The notes: generated by a model from the sequence alone, not told the origin. Positions 39,348-52,095 are shown, counted from the first letter of the stretch. The stretch is 64,000 nucleotides of DNA from Pseudonocardia oroxyli (GCF_900102195.1 NZ_FNBE01000001.1:186001-250000); one strand, 5' to 3'. Made by a program: numbers and translations.

Positions 39348-40655
39348 GTGGCCGACGCGATCGAGTTCCGCGTGCTCGGCCGGGTCGAGGCCTGGCGGGG
39401 CGGGACCCGCCTCGAGCTGGGCGGGCCCAAGCAGCGCGCCGTGCTCGCCTCGCTGCTGCTGCGCGCCGGTCGGGTCGTCTCGCAGGACCAGCTGGTGGAC
39501 GACCTCTGGCCGGACGACCCACCCGCCCGCGCGACGGCCACGGTGCAGGTCTTCGTCTCCAACCTCCGTCGCGCACTCGAACCCGACCGGCCCCGCGGCA
39601 CTCCGGCCCGCGTCCTGGTCACTGAGGCACCGGGCTACCGGCTCGCGGTCGCGGCGGACGCCGTGGACGCGCACGTGTTCACCGATCTCCTCCGCCGCGC
39701 CCGCGAGTCCGACGAGCCGGACGAGGTCGCCCACCTGTTGGGGGCGGCCGCGGCGCTCTGGCGCGGGCCCGCGCTGTCGGGGCTGCCCGACGCCCCGTTC
39801 GCCCGGACCGAGGCCGCGCGACTGGAGGAGCTGCGCCTCGGCGCCGCCGAGGACCATGCCGAGGCCGAGCTGGCCCTGGGGCACCACGCGGACCAGGTGG
39901 CGGGCCTCGAGCGCCGGGTCCGCACGCACCCGCTGCGGGAGCGCTCCCGGGCGCAGCTGATGCTGGCGCTGCACCGCTGCGGGCGGGAGGCCGAGGCCCT
40001 GGAGGTCTACCGCGACGGGCGCCGCGTGCTGGCCGACGAGCTCGGTCTGGAGCCGGGCGCGCGGCTGCGCGCGCTGGAGCAGGCGATCCTGCGCCAGGAC
40101 CCGGCCCTGACCTGGACACCGCCGCGGGTCGTGCTGCCCGCGCCCGCGGCCGAGCCGACCGCGGACGAGCCCGGCCGGGTCCTCGTGGTGGACGACAGCG
40201 GGCTCAACCGCAGGCTGCTGGTCACGGCGCTGACCGAGCTGGGGCACACCGCCCACGCCGTCGCCGACGGCGAGCAGGCCCTGGAGGCGCTCGCCGGCGC
40301 CGAGTACGACGTCGTCCTGCTCGACCTGCTCATGCCGGTGCTCGACGGCTACACCACCCTCGCCGAGATCAAGGCCGACCCGGCGACCGCCCACCTCCCG
40401 GTGATCATGGTGTCCGCCGTGCAGGACATGGACAGCGTGGTGCGGTGCATCGAGCTCGGCGCCACCGACTACCTGCCCAAGCCGTTCGGGGCCGCGATCC
40501 TGCGCGCGCGGCTGCGCTCGTCGCTCGCGGCCAAGCGACTCCGGGACGCCGAGCGCGAGGGCCTGCGACGGCTCGTCGAGGAGCGCGAGGCCGCCCTGCA
40601 GGCCGAGATCGACGCCCTGCGCCGCGAGGTCCAGCGGGGACGGATCGGTGCCTAG
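39348..40655 (+). CDS. SARP-type BTAD regulator fused to a response-regulator receiver domain
   Basis: A 435-residue fusion. An OmpR-like winged helix (5-95; LGGPKQRAVLASLLLRAGRVVSQDQLVDDLW) is followed by the bacterial transcriptional activation domain (97-250). A complete receiver domain (about 278-395) has VLVVDDSGLN, phospho-acceptor Asp326 in LLDLLMPVLDG and Lys in LPKPFG. A C-terminal coiled coil ends it. Ordinary SARPs lack a receiver, so phosphorylation could switch DNA binding. The GTG at 39348 has CATGCT six bases upstream and seems leaderless. The partner hybrid kinase starts three bases after its stop. Confidence 0.88.
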   Translation: MADAIEFRVLGRVEAWRGGTRLELGGPKQRAVLASLLLRAGRVVSQDQLVDDLWPDDPPARATATVQVFVSNLRRALEPDRPRGTPARVLVTEAPGYRLAVAADAVDAHVFTDLLRRARESDEPDEVAHLLGAAAALWRGPALSGLPDAPFARTEAARLEELRLGAAEDHAEAELALGHHADQVAGLERRVRTHPLRERSRAQLMLALHRCGREAEALEVYRDGRRVLADELGLEPGARLRALEQAILRQDPALTWTPPRVVLPAPAAEPTADEPGRVLVVDDSGLNRRLLVTALTELGHTAHAVADGEQALEALAGAEYDVVLLDLLMPVLDGYTTLAEIKADPATAHLPVIMVSAVQDMDSVVRCIELGATDYLPKPFGAAILRARLRSSLAAKRLRDAEREGLRRLVEEREAALQAEIDALRREVQRGRIGA

Positions 40656-40658
40656 GCC

Positions 40659-43652
<2,994 letters not shown>

Positions 43653-43674
43653 GGGCGCCGCGTTCCCTTGCCCC

Positions 43675-45327
43675 ATGAGCATCGACGAGGCCCCGCCGAC
43701 CGCCGGGGCGACAGCGGCACCCCGCACAGGGGCCGCCAAGGAGACCCTCGAGGACTACACTCTCCGGTTCGCCCCTCGCAGCTATCGCAAATGGGGCACC
43801 GGCACGGTGGCGGTGTCGGCGCTGGGCGGGATCGCCTACCTCGCCGACTTCGCCATCGGGGCCAACATCGGCATCTCCTACGGCACGGTCAACGCGCTGT
43901 GGGGCATCCTCGTGTTCGCCGTCGTGATCTTCCTGTCCGGCTTCCCGCTGGCCTACTACGCGGCGCGCTACAACCTCGACCTCGACCTGATCACCCGCGG
44001 CTCCGGGTTCGGCTACTACGGCTCGGTCGTCACGAACGTCATCTTCGCGACGTTCACGTTCATCTTCTTCGCCCTCGAGGGCTCGATCATGGCGCAGGGC
44101 CTGGAGCTGGGGCTCGGGATCCCGCCGTGGATCGGCTACGCCCTGTCCACGATCATCATCTTCCCGCTCGTCATGTACGGCATGTCGCTGCTGTCCAAGC
44201 TGCAGCTGTGGACCACGCCGCTGTGGCTCGTGCTGATGGTCGCGCCGTTCGTCTACCTGCTCGTCCAGCACCCGGACTCGATCGGCCAGTTCTTCGGCTA
44301 CCAGGGCGAGACCGGCATGGGCGCGCCGAGCCTCGGGGCCGTGATGCTCGCCGCGGGCGTCTGCCTCTCGCTCATCGCCCAGATCGCCGAGCAGATCGAC
44401 TACCTGCGGTTCATGCCGCCGAAGACCCCGGAGAACAAGCGCCGCTGGTGGACCGCGATGATCCTCGCCGGGCCGGGCTGGGTCGTGTTCGGCGCGATCA
44501 AGCAGGTCGTCGGGCTGTTCCTCGCCGTCTACCTGATCGCGAACGTCGCCGGCGGCGCCGACGTGGCCAACGAGCCCGTCCACCAGTTCCTGGAGATCTA
44601 CAACCAGTTCCTGCCGCCGTGGGCCGCCATCGCGCTGGCGGTGGTCCTGGTCGTGATCAGCCAGATCAAGATCAACGTCACCAACGCCTACTCCGGCTCG
44701 CTGGCCTGGACGAACTCCTTCACCCGGGTCACCAAGCGCTACCCGGGCCGCCTGGTGTTCGTCGGCGTGAACCTGCTCATCGCGCTGGTGCTGATGGAAG
44801 CCAACATGTTCGACTTCCTCAACACCATCCTCGGCTTCTACGCCAACTGCGGCATGAGCTGGATCGTCGTGGTCGCCGTGGACATCGCGGTCAACAAGTA
44901 CGTGCTCAAGCTGTCGCCCATCCAGCCCGAGTTCCGCCGCGGCATGCTGTACAACGTCAACCCGGTCGGCTTCGGCTCGATGCTCGTCTCGGCCGGCGTG
45001 TCGATCCTGGTGTTCTTCGGGGCCTTCGGGTCCGGCATCCAGCCGTACAGCCCGCTGGTGGCGATCGGCCTGGCCGTGGTGCTGCCCCCGCTGCTCGCGA
45101 TCGCGACGAAGGGCAGGTACTACCTGCGCCGCACGGACGACGGCATCGACCTGCCGATGTACGACGAGCACGGCAACCCGTCGGGCGAGGTCCTCGACTG
45201 CCACGTCTGCGGCGAGTCGATCGAGCGCCCGGACATGATGGCCTGCCACGAGCACGACGCCTACATCTGCTCGCTGTGCCTGTCGCAGGACAAGACCGGG
45301 GAGCACGTGCTGCCCGCCCAGGTCTGA
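43675..45327 (+). CDS. NCS1-family purine/cytosine permease with zinc-binding C-terminal tail
   Basis: A 550-residue cation-symporter of the Transp_cyt_pur family with about twelve helices, from LADFAIGANIGISYG to PLLAIATKGRYYLR. Conserved parts are YYGSVVTNVIFATFTFIFFALEGSIMAQGLELGLGIP and IKINVTNAYSGSLAWTN. The unusual part is residues 509-538, where CHVC, ACHEHD and ICSLC place Cys509, 512, 524, 532 and 535 and His525/527 as a treble-clef or RING-like zinc site in the cytosol. The gene follows the hybrid kinase directly, so it may be the transporter half of a sensory unit or its target. A palindromic repeat follows the stop. Confidence 0.88.
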   Translation: MSIDEAPPTAGATAAPRTGAAKETLEDYTLRFAPRSYRKWGTGTVAVSALGGIAYLADFAIGANIGISYGTVNALWGILVFAVVIFLSGFPLAYYAARYNLDLDLITRGSGFGYYGSVVTNVIFATFTFIFFALEGSIMAQGLELGLGIPPWIGYALSTIIIFPLVMYGMSLLSKLQLWTTPLWLVLMVAPFVYLLVQHPDSIGQFFGYQGETGMGAPSLGAVMLAAGVCLSLIAQIAEQIDYLRFMPPKTPENKRRWWTAMILAGPGWVVFGAIKQVVGLFLAVYLIANVAGGADVANEPVHQFLEIYNQFLPPWAAIALAVVLVVISQIKINVTNAYSGSLAWTNSFTRVTKRYPGRLVFVGVNLLIALVLMEANMFDFLNTILGFYANCGMSWIVVVAVDIAVNKYVLKLSPIQPEFRRGMLYNVNPVGFGSMLVSAGVSILVFFGAFGSGIQPYSPLVAIGLAVVLPPLLAIATKGRYYLRRTDDGIDLPMYDEHGNPSGEVLDCHVCGESIERPDMMACHEHDAYICSLCLSQDKTGEHVLPAQV

Positions 45328-45330
45328 CCC

Positions 45331-45372
45331 CGTGAGTGGCGATGGTCGCTATGGCGACCATCGCCACTCACG
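45331..45372. repeat. Dispersed palindromic repeat, copy A2
   Basis: The same 42-bp architecture as at 18332: 20-bp arms, one mismatched inner base, and a two-base loop. CGTGAGTGGC replaces CGTGAGCGGC with compensating change in the other arm (GCCACTCACG). It sits four bases after the permease stop. The conserved pairing suggests selection on the hairpin. Confidence 0.82.
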
Positions 45373-45475
45373 AGTTCGGTGCGCCGGAGGGGTGCGCGCC
45401 GACCCGACCGTGTCCTCCGCCCGGGCCTGTCGTGATCGAGGCGTACACCCGGTCGCCCGTGGGGACAGGAGAGTC

Positions 45476-46255
45476 ATGAGTACGACCACCGAGAAGGCCC
45501 GGCTCCTGCGCGACCTGCACGCGGCACCCGAGCTGCTGCTCGTGGTGAACGTGTGGGACGCGATCACCACGACCGTCGTCGCGAACACACCCGGCACCCG
45601 GGCCATCGCCACCGCCAGCCACGGCATCGCCGCGGCCCGGGGCTACGAGGACGGCGAGAACATCCCGCGGGACGAGATGATCGCCGAGGTCGGGTTGATC
45701 GCGCGCACCGCGGGCGACCTGCCCGTGACGGCGGACCTGGAGGGCGGCTACGGCGACCCGGGCGGCACCGTGGCGCGGGCCGTCGACGTCGGGATCGTCG
45801 GGGCGAACCTCGAGGACCAGATGAAGCCGCTCAGCGATTCGGTGAAGGCCGTCGAGGCCGCCGTCACCGCGGCGGAGCAGGCCGGGGTCCCGTTCGCGCT
45901 CAACGCCCGCACCGACGCCTTCCTGCGCGGCGCCGACCGCGACCCCGAGGACGTGCTGGCGGACGCGATCGAACGTGGCAGGGCCTACCTCGACGCGGGG
46001 GCCACGAACTTCTTCGCCCCCGGCAAGCTCGACGAGACCACCGTCGGCAGGCTCGTCGAGGCCCTCGGCGAGCGCAAGGTCAACATCATCGGCATCCCCG
46101 GCTCGATCAGCCTCGACGCCGCGCAGCGGCTCGGCGTCGCCCGCGTCTCCTACGGCCCGTGGAGCCAGAACGTCGCGCTCACGGCCCTGGCGACCCTCGC
46201 CGAGGACGTGTACGCCGGGGGTGGGCTGCCGGAGGGCACCCGCAAGCTGAACTGA
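45476..46255 (+). CDS. Isocitrate lyase/PEP mutase-family enzyme
   Basis: A 259-residue TIM-barrel protein of the ICL/PEPM superfamily. Metal- and substrate-binding TADLEGGYGD and VNVWDAIT are conserved, and NARTDAFL is present. The KKCGH-type Cys loop of isocitrate and methylisocitrate lyases is absent (the region reads EDQMKPLSDSVKA). A lyase with that mechanism is thus unlikely, and an oxaloacetate hydrolase- or PEP-mutase-like reaction is possible. A strong GGACAGGAGAG precedes the ATG. A hairpin separates it from gnd. Confidence 0.82.
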   Translation: MSTTTEKARLLRDLHAAPELLLVVNVWDAITTTVVANTPGTRAIATASHGIAAARGYEDGENIPRDEMIAEVGLIARTAGDLPVTADLEGGYGDPGGTVARAVDVGIVGANLEDQMKPLSDSVKAVEAAVTAAEQAGVPFALNARTDAFLRGADRDPEDVLADAIERGRAYLDAGATNFFAPGKLDETTVGRLVEALGERKVNIIGIPGSISLDAAQRLGVARVSYGPWSQNVALTALATLAEDVYAGGGLPEGTRKLN

Positions 46256-46262
46256 CCCGATC

Positions 46263-46293
46263 GGGGCGGGCCCGTAACGCACCGGCCCGCCCC
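46263..46293 (+). terminator. Hairpin terminator between the PEPM-family gene and gnd
   Basis: GGGGCGGGCC pairs perfectly with GGCCCGCCCC around an 11-base loop, eight bases after the stop codon. No U-tract. Confidence 0.6.
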
Positions 46294-46356
46294 GCCGAGC
46301 GCGCTCGTGGCGGGAGGACCGCTCGGCTCCGCCCGTGCCAAGCGCTGAGGAGAAGC

Positions 46357-47373
46357 ATGCAGATCGCCATGGTCGGCCTGGGCCGGATGGGCGCCAACAT
46401 GGTCCGCAGGCTGCTGCGGGCGGGCCACGAGTGCCACGTCTACGACGTCTCGGCGGACGCCGTCGCCGCGCTGGTCGCCGAGGGCGCCCGCGGCGCCGAC
46501 TCGATGGAGGCGCTGGTCGCGGGCCTGGAGGCGCCCCGTTCGGTGTGGCTGATGCTGCCCGCCGCGATCACCGGGGACACCGTGGGACAGCTGCTGTCCC
46601 TGCTCGACGAGGGGGACGCCGTCGTCGACGGCGGCAACTCCTCGTACCGGGACGACATCGACCGCGCCGAGCTGGCCGCCGTGCACGGCATCGACTACGT
46701 CGACTGCGGGACCAGCGGCGGCGTGTGGGGCCTCGACCGGGGCTACTGCCTGATGATCGGCGGACCGGACCGCGCGGTCACCCGGCTGGAGCCGGTGTTC
46801 GCGACGCTCGCCCCCGGCGTCGCCACGGCACCGCGGACCCCCGGCCGCACCGGCGACCCGACGCCCGCCGAGCAGGGCTGGCTGCACTGTGGACCGTCGG
46901 GCGCGGGGCACTTCGTGAAGATGGTCCACAACGGGATCGAGTACGCGCTGATGGCGGCGTACGCGGAGGGGCTCAACGTCATCCGCAACGCCGGCGTCGG
47001 TGCGCGCCCGGCCGCCGCGGACGCCGAGACCGCCCCGCTGCGCGAGCCCCGCTACTACCCGTACGAGGACATCGACCTCGCCGAGGTCGCCGAGGTGTGG
47101 CGGCGCGGCAGCGTCGTCGGGTCGTGGCTGCTCGACCTCACCGCCGAGGCCCTGCACCAGGACCCGCGGCTCGACCAGTTCGCGGGCCGGGTCTCCGACT
47201 CCGGCGAGGGGCGCTGGACCTCCATCGCCGCGATCGAGGAGGGTGTCTCGGCGCCCCTGCTCACCGCCGCGCTGTACAGCCGGTTCGCCAGCCGCGGCAG
47301 CGAGCTGTTCGCGGACAAGGTCGAGTCGGCGCAGCGCTTCGAGTTCGGCGGGCACCTGGAGAAGAAGTCGTGA
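46357..47373 (+). CDS. gnd: 6-phosphogluconate dehydrogenase, decarboxylating (short GntZ type)
   Basis: Oxidatively decarboxylates 6-phosphogluconate to ribulose 5-phosphate. At 338 residues it belongs to the short class (GndA/GntZ-like, about 300-335) rather than the 470-residue form. Motifs are VGLGRMGANMVRRLL (cofactor), DGGNSSYRDD, YVDCGTSGGVWGLDRGYCLMIGG and HFVKMVHNGIEYALM with the catalytic Lys. CTGAGGAGA is the ribosome site. The stop overlaps the zwf2 start (GTGA), so the two are coupled. Confidence 0.93.
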   Translation: MQIAMVGLGRMGANMVRRLLRAGHECHVYDVSADAVAALVAEGARGADSMEALVAGLEAPRSVWLMLPAAITGDTVGQLLSLLDEGDAVVDGGNSSYRDDIDRAELAAVHGIDYVDCGTSGGVWGLDRGYCLMIGGPDRAVTRLEPVFATLAPGVATAPRTPGRTGDPTPAEQGWLHCGPSGAGHFVKMVHNGIEYALMAAYAEGLNVIRNAGVGARPAAADAETAPLREPRYYPYEDIDLAEVAEVWRRGSVVGSWLLDLTAEALHQDPRLDQFAGRVSDSGEGRWTSIAAIEEGVSAPLLTAALYSRFASRGSELFADKVESAQRFEFGGHLEKKS

Positions 47374-48710
47374 CCGCCCGCACCGGTGACGTGCTGGTCC
47401 TCTTCGGCGTGACCGGGGACCTCGCGAAGAAGATGATCCTCCCCGCGCTGTACCGGCTGGTCGCGCGGGGGGTGCTGACCGTGCCCGTGGTCGGCGTGGC
47501 CCTCACCGACTGGGACGACGAACGGCTGCGCGCACACATCGCGGACTGCGTGCACGCCGTGGAGTCCGAGGTGGACGCCGACGCGCTGGCCCGGCTGCAG
47601 AAGTCGGTCACCCTGGTGGCCGGGGACTACGCGGACCCGGACACCTTCACCCGCCTCGCCGGCGCGATCGGGCCCACGGCGTTCGCGGTGCACTACCTGG
47701 CCGTGCCGCCCGCCCTGTTCGGCACGGTCGCGGACGGGCTCGCGGCGGTCGGGCTCGCCGACCGCTCCCGGCTCGTCGTCGAGAAGCCGTTCGGGCGCGA
47801 CCCGGCCTCCGCCCGCGCGCTGCAGGCCCGGCTGGACGCGCACTTCCCGGAGGACCGGATCTTCCGGGTGGACCACTTCCTCGGCAAGGAGCCGGTGGAG
47901 GACCTGCTGGTCCTGCGCTTCGCGAACACCCTGCTCGAGCCGCTGTGGAGCCGGGAGTGGGTCGACCGGGTCGAGATCACCATGGCCGAGGACTTCGACG
48001 TCGCCGACCGCGGCTCGTTCTACGACGCCGTCGGCACCGTCCGGGACGTCGTGCAGAACCACCTGCTGCAGGTCATGGCCTACCTGCTGATGGACGCCCC
48101 GCTCTCCGACGCCGCCGACGACCAGCGGGACGCCAAGTCCAGGCTGCTCAAGGCCACCCGCGCGCTGGACCCGGCCGAGGTCGTCCGCGGCCGGTACGAC
48201 GGCTACCTCGACACCGCGGGCGTGGCGCCGGACTCCACCACGGAGACGTTCGTCGCGGTCGTGCTGCACGTGGACGACTGGCGGTGGGCGGGGGTGCCGA
48301 TCCACCTGCGGGCGGGCAAGTGCCTGCCGGAGACCTCGCTGGAGATCGTGGTGGTGCTGAAGCCGCCGCCGCGCGCGCTGTTCGGCGCCTCGACCCCCAA
48401 CCGGATCACGCTGCGCCTGCAGCCGGACGCCGGCGTCACGGTCACGCTGCTGGCGAAGCGGCCCGGCCAGGAGGACGTCCCGGTGGAGTTCCCCCTGGGC
48501 GCGGACTTCCGCCAGGTGCTGGGCCCGGTCCATGCGCCCTACGAGCGGATCTTCGCCGACGCGCTGGCGGGCGACCCGGCCCACTTCGCCCGGATGGACA
48601 CCATCGAGGAGGCGTGGCGGATCGTCGAGCCGATCCTCGACCCCGGCACCGAGCCCGAGCCGTACGCGCGGGGCACGTGGGGACCGCCGCCCCCGTGGAG
48701 CTCGTCCTGA
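47370..48710 (+). CDS. zwf2: Glucose-6-phosphate 1-dehydrogenase (copy 2, short)
   Basis: A second G6PDH of 446 residues, shorter than copy 1 at 27007 (498). The N-terminus VLVLFGVTGDLAKKMILPAL, EKPFGRD and the catalytic RVDHFLGKE are intact. The central and C-terminal regions are more divergent. Coupling with gnd gives a two-gene oxidative pentose-phosphate module, possibly supplying NADPH or NADH under different conditions. The stop codon lies within the left arm of the downstream operator palindrome. Confidence 0.95.
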   Translation: MTARTGDVLVLFGVTGDLAKKMILPALYRLVARGVLTVPVVGVALTDWDDERLRAHIADCVHAVESEVDADALARLQKSVTLVAGDYADPDTFTRLAGAIGPTAFAVHYLAVPPALFGTVADGLAAVGLADRSRLVVEKPFGRDPASARALQARLDAHFPEDRIFRVDHFLGKEPVEDLLVLRFANTLLEPLWSREWVDRVEITMAEDFDVADRGSFYDAVGTVRDVVQNHLLQVMAYLLMDAPLSDAADDQRDAKSRLLKATRALDPAEVVRGRYDGYLDTAGVAPDSTTETFVAVVLHVDDWRWAGVPIHLRAGKCLPETSLEIVVVLKPPPRALFGASTPNRITLRLQPDAGVTVTLLAKRPGQEDVPVEFPLGADFRQVLGPVHAPYERIFADALAGDPAHFARMDTIEEAWRIVEPILDPGTEPEPYARGTWGPPPPWSSS

Positions 48711-48738
48711 CGCAACGTTCTCCTTGTCCGTTGCATCA
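48708..48738. promoter_or_regulatory. TetR-type operator upstream of the QsdR-like gene
   Basis: TGACGCAACG (48708-48717) and CGTTGCATCA (48729-48738) form an inverted repeat with a single mismatch and an 11-bp spacer. It precedes the -10 box of the regulator gene (TATGCT at 48748-48753) and would cover the -35 region, so binding should repress. The left arm includes the zwf2 stop codon. Confidence 0.6.
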
Positions 48739-48759
48739 GCGCAGCCCTATGCTGCGTCG

Positions 48760-49332
48760 GTGAGTGTCACCGGTCACACCACCCACGAGGACGCGGTCCG
48801 GCTCGCCCGCCGTGCCTTCATGGCGGGTGAGCGGATCGACGCGCAGGGGATCGCGGCCGCGCTCGGGGTCGACCGCACCACGCTGTTCCGCTGGGTCGGC
48901 AACCGGGACCGGCTGCTGGTCGCCGTGCTCACCTCGCTCGCGGACCCGACCCTGCGCGCCGCGGCGCAGCGTGCTCCGGGCCGCGGCCCGGAGCGGGTCG
49001 GCCGGATCATGCAGGACTTCGCCCAGGCCCTGATCGACGCGCCCTACTACCGCTCGTTCCTGCGCCGCGAGACCGAGCGCGCGCTGCGCCTGATCACGAC
49101 CAGGGCCAGCCCGCTGCAACAGCACGTCGTCGGGGAGGTGGAGCGGCTCCTCGCCGAGGAGTGCCGCGCCGGACACCTGCCCACCGCCCTCCCCCTCGGC
49201 GACCTGGCCTACCTGGTGGTCAGGATCGCCGAGTCGTTCATCTACGCGGACCTGCTCACCGGCGAGGAGCCGGACGCGGAGAAGGTCCGCACCGCCGTGA
49301 CCGCGCTGTTGCGCGGCGCGGCAGGCCCCTAG
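48760..49332 (+). CDS. TetR-family regulator, QsdR-like
   Basis: A 190-residue TetR repressor. The N-terminal helix-turn-helix is [39 protein letters not shown]. The C-terminal domain ([35 protein letters not shown]) resembles the QsdR group, which controls quorum-signal lactone degradation in Rhodococcus. The GTG start is leaderless (six bases after TATGCT). The two enzymes downstream (a serine hydrolase and an acyl-CoA ligase) are its probable targets, with autoregulation through the adjacent palindrome. Confidence 0.83.
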   Translation: MSVTGHTTHEDAVRLARRAFMAGERIDAQGIAAALGVDRTTLFRWVGNRDRLLVAVLTSLADPTLRAAAQRAPGRGPERVGRIMQDFAQALIDAPYYRSFLRRETERALRLITTRASPLQQHVVGEVERLLAEECRAGHLPTALPLGDLAYLVVRIAESFIYADLLTGEEPDAEKVRTAVTALLRGAAGP

Positions 49333-49372
49333 TCCCCCGCACGATCACGCACTCGACGAGGAGAGCACGATC

Positions 49373-50506
49373 ATGGCCGAACTCCAGGGCACACAGGACG
49401 ACCGCTTCGACGGCCTGCGCCGACTGCTGCAGGCGAACCTCGACTCCGGGGAGGAGCTCGGCGCGTCGCTGGTCGTCGACCTCGACGGGGAGGTCCTCGT
49501 CGACGTCTGGGGCGGGTTCCGCGACCCCGCCCGCACCACGGCATGGGACGAGCACACGATCGTCAACGTCTGGTCCACGACCAAGACCGTCACCGCGCTC
49601 GCCGCCCTGATGCTGGTCGACCGCGGCCTGCTCGACGTCGACGCCCCCGTCGCGCGCTACTGGCCGGACTTCGCCGCGGCGGGCAAGCAGGACGTGCCGG
49701 TCCGCGCCCTGCTGGCGCACACCTCGGGCGTCTCCGGCCTGGACCGGCCCGCGGTCCTCGAGGACCTGTACGACGCCGAGCGCGCCGCGGCCCGGATGGC
49801 CGCCCAGGCCCCATGGTGGGAGCCGGGCACCGCGTCCGGCTACCACGCCCTGAACTTCGGGCACCTGCTCGGCGAGCTGATCCGCCGGGTGGACGGCCGG
49901 ACGCTCACCGCGTTCGTCGCCGAGGAGATCGCAGGCCCGCTGGACGCGGACTTCACCCTCGGCGCCCCGGAGAAGGACTGGGGCCGGATCGCGGAGGTCG
50001 TGCCGCCCCCGCCGCTGCCCTTCGACCTCGAGGCCGCCGGCCTGGAGAGCCCGATGGTGCGCACGCTGACGGGGCCGCCCGCCGAGGCCGCGGCGGCCAA
50101 CACCGACGCCTGGCGGCGGGCGGAGATCGGCGGCGCGAACGGCCACGGGAACGCCCGGTCGGTCGCCCGGATCCTCTCGACGATCTCGCGCGGGGGCCGG
50201 GGGCTGCTCTCCCCCGCGACGATCGACCTGATCTTCCGCGAGCAGGCGCACGGCGTGGACCTGGTGCTCGGCGTGCCGCTGCGCTGGGGCATCGGGTTCG
50301 GCCTGCCGGAGACCACGACGCTGCCCTACATCCCGGACCGCCGGATCTGCTTCTGGGGCGGCTGGGGCGGATCCATGATCGTCATGGACCTGGACCGCAG
50401 GCTGACGGTGTCCTACATGATGAACCGGATGGCGCCCGGGATCATCGGGTCGGACCGCAGCGCGGCCTACCTCACCGAGATCTACCGAGTGGTGGAGGCC
50501 TCGTGA
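49373..50506 (+). CDS. Serine hydrolase, beta-lactamase/EstB class
   Basis: A 377-residue hydrolase of the class C beta-lactamase/family VIII esterase group. The nucleophile motif is VWSTTKT (SxxK, about residue 66) and the second motif YHALN (YxN). A Trp/Gly-rich WGGWGG region replaces the third beta-lactamase motif, which points to an esterase rather than an antibiotic hydrolase. It has no signal peptide, so it acts in the cytosol. GAGGAGAG precedes the ATG. The stop overlaps the GTG of the acyl-CoA ligase, so esterase and ligase are coupled. Confidence 0.88.
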   Translation: MAELQGTQDDRFDGLRRLLQANLDSGEELGASLVVDLDGEVLVDVWGGFRDPARTTAWDEHTIVNVWSTTKTVTALAALMLVDRGLLDVDAPVARYWPDFAAAGKQDVPVRALLAHTSGVSGLDRPAVLEDLYDAERAAARMAAQAPWWEPGTASGYHALNFGHLLGELIRRVDGRTLTAFVAEEIAGPLDADFTLGAPEKDWGRIAEVVPPPPLPFDLEAAGLESPMVRTLTGPPAEAAAANTDAWRRAEIGGANGHGNARSVARILSTISRGGRGLLSPATIDLIFREQAHGVDLVLGVPLRWGIGFGLPETTTLPYIPDRRICFWGGWGGSMIVMDLDRRLTVSYMMNRMAPGIIGSDRSAAYLTEIYRVVEAS

Positions 50507-52089
50507 GCACCATGAGGATCATCCCGAGCCCCTACGAGCCCGTCGAGGTCCCCGAGGTCTCGCTGCACGAGTTCCTGTTCGGGGCGGGCTTCGGCGACCG
50601 GGCGGACGCCGAGGCCTTCGTCGACGGTGCGACCGGCACCGCGGTCACGTTCGCCCAGCTCGACGGCATGGTCACCCGGGTCGCCGCCGCGCTGCACGAG
50701 CGGGGGCTGCGCAAGGGGGACGTCGTCGCGCTGTTCGCCCCCAACAGCCCGGCCTGGGTCGCGGTCTTCCACGGGGTGCTGCGCGCCAACGGGATCGTGA
50801 CCAGCGCGAACTCCCTGTACTCCCCCACCGAGCTCGCCCACCAGCTCACCGACTCCGGGGCCACCACGCTGGTCACGGTGTCCCCCTTCCTCGACCGGGC
50901 GTTGCCCGCGGCCGCGCAGGCGGGCCTGTCGGACGCCGACGTGCTCACCCTCGACCCGGTGGAGGGCCGCGCATCCCTCGCCGACCTGCTCGCGAGCACC
51001 GCAGCGGCACCCCCGAGCGAGGTGCTCCCGTCGGACACCGCGGTGCTGCCCTACTCGTCCGGCACCACCGGGCTGGCCAAGGGGGTGGTCCTCACCCACC
51101 GCAACCTCGTCGCGAACCTGCTGCAGTACACGCCGATGGGGCGCGTGGACGCGTCGAGCCGGATCCTCGCCGTGCTGCCGTTCTTCCACATCTACGGCAT
51201 GACGGTGATGATGAACCACGGCCTGCACCGCCGGGCCACGGTCGTCACGATGCCCCGCTTCGACCTGCGCGATTTCCTCCGGGTGGTCTCCGAGTACCGG
51301 GTGAGCAGGCTGTACATCGCCCCGCCGGTCGCCGTCGCGCTCGCCAAGCACCCGATGGTCGACGAGTTCGACCTGTCCGGTGTGGAGGGGGTGTTCTCCG
51401 GGGCCGCGCCGCTCGACGCCGAGCTGGGCCACGCCGTCGGGCGCAGGCTGGACTGCGTCGTGCTCCAGGGCTATGGCATGACCGAGCTGTCCCCGGTCAG
51501 CCACTCGATGGACGAGCGCCGCCCGGACGACGACCTGGGCGGTGTCGGCTACGGGCTCCCGAACGTCGAGTCGCGGCTGGTCGACCCGGAGACCGGCCTG
51601 GACGTGGGGCCCGGCGAACGCGGCGAGCTGTGGGTCCGCGGGCCGAACGTCATGGCCGGCTACCTGAACAACCCCGCCGCGACCGCGGCGACGCTCGACG
51701 CGGACGGCTTCCTGCACACCGGGGACGTCGCGACCGTCGACGAGCGCGGCTACTTCCGGATCGTCGACCGGGTCAAGGAACTGATCAAGTACAAGGGCTA
51801 CCAGGTGCCGCCCGCCGAGCTCGAGGCGCTGCTGCTCACCCATACCGCCGTCGCGGACGCCGCCGTGATCGGGGTGCAGGACGCCGAGGGCGAGGAGGTG
51901 CCGAAGGCCTTCGTGGTGGTCCAACCCGGCGCGGCGCTCACGGCGGAGGACGTCATGGCCTATGTGGCCGAGCGGATCGCGCCCTACAAGAAGGTGCGGG
52001 TCGTGGAGTTCATCGACGCCATCCCCAAGTCCGCCTCGGGCAAGATCCTGCGCAAGGACCTGCGGGCCCGGGAGCAGACGCCGGTCTAG
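50503..52089 (+). CDS. 4-coumarate-CoA-ligase-like acyl-CoA synthetase
   Basis: A 528-residue adenylate-forming enzyme that activates a carboxylic acid as CoA ester. The AMP-binding motif is [20 protein letters not shown], followed by [12 protein letters not shown], the HTGDVA...[25 protein letters not shown] hinge block, and the C-terminal catalytic Lys in [13 protein letters not shown]. All three core motifs are intact. The likely substrate is a fatty or aryl acid released by the coupled esterase. The operon runs qsdR-like, serine hydrolase, ligase. Confidence 0.92.
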   Translation: MSTMRIIPSPYEPVEVPEVSLHEFLFGAGFGDRADAEAFVDGATGTAVTFAQLDGMVTRVAAALHERGLRKGDVVALFAPNSPAWVAVFHGVLRANGIVTSANSLYSPTELAHQLTDSGATTLVTVSPFLDRALPAAAQAGLSDADVLTLDPVEGRASLADLLASTAAAPPSEVLPSDTAVLPYSSGTTGLAKGVVLTHRNLVANLLQYTPMGRVDASSRILAVLPFFHIYGMTVMMNHGLHRRATVVTMPRFDLRDFLRVVSEYRVSRLYIAPPVAVALAKHPMVDEFDLSGVEGVFSGAAPLDAELGHAVGRRLDCVVLQGYGMTELSPVSHSMDERRPDDDLGGVGYGLPNVESRLVDPETGLDVGPGERGELWVRGPNVMAGYLNNPAATAATLDADGFLHTGDVATVDERGYFRIVDRVKELIKYKGYQVPPAELEALLLTHTAVADAAVIGVQDAEGEEVPKAFVVVQPGAALTAEDVMAYVAERIAPYKKVRVVEFIDAIPKSASGKILRKDLRAREQTPV

Positions 52090-52095
52090 GGAGCA

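Noticed and set aside
49373-50506. The serine hydrolase as an antibiotic beta-lactamase
   Set aside because: No signal peptide and no KTG-type third motif. Coupling to an acyl-CoA ligase fits an esterase.
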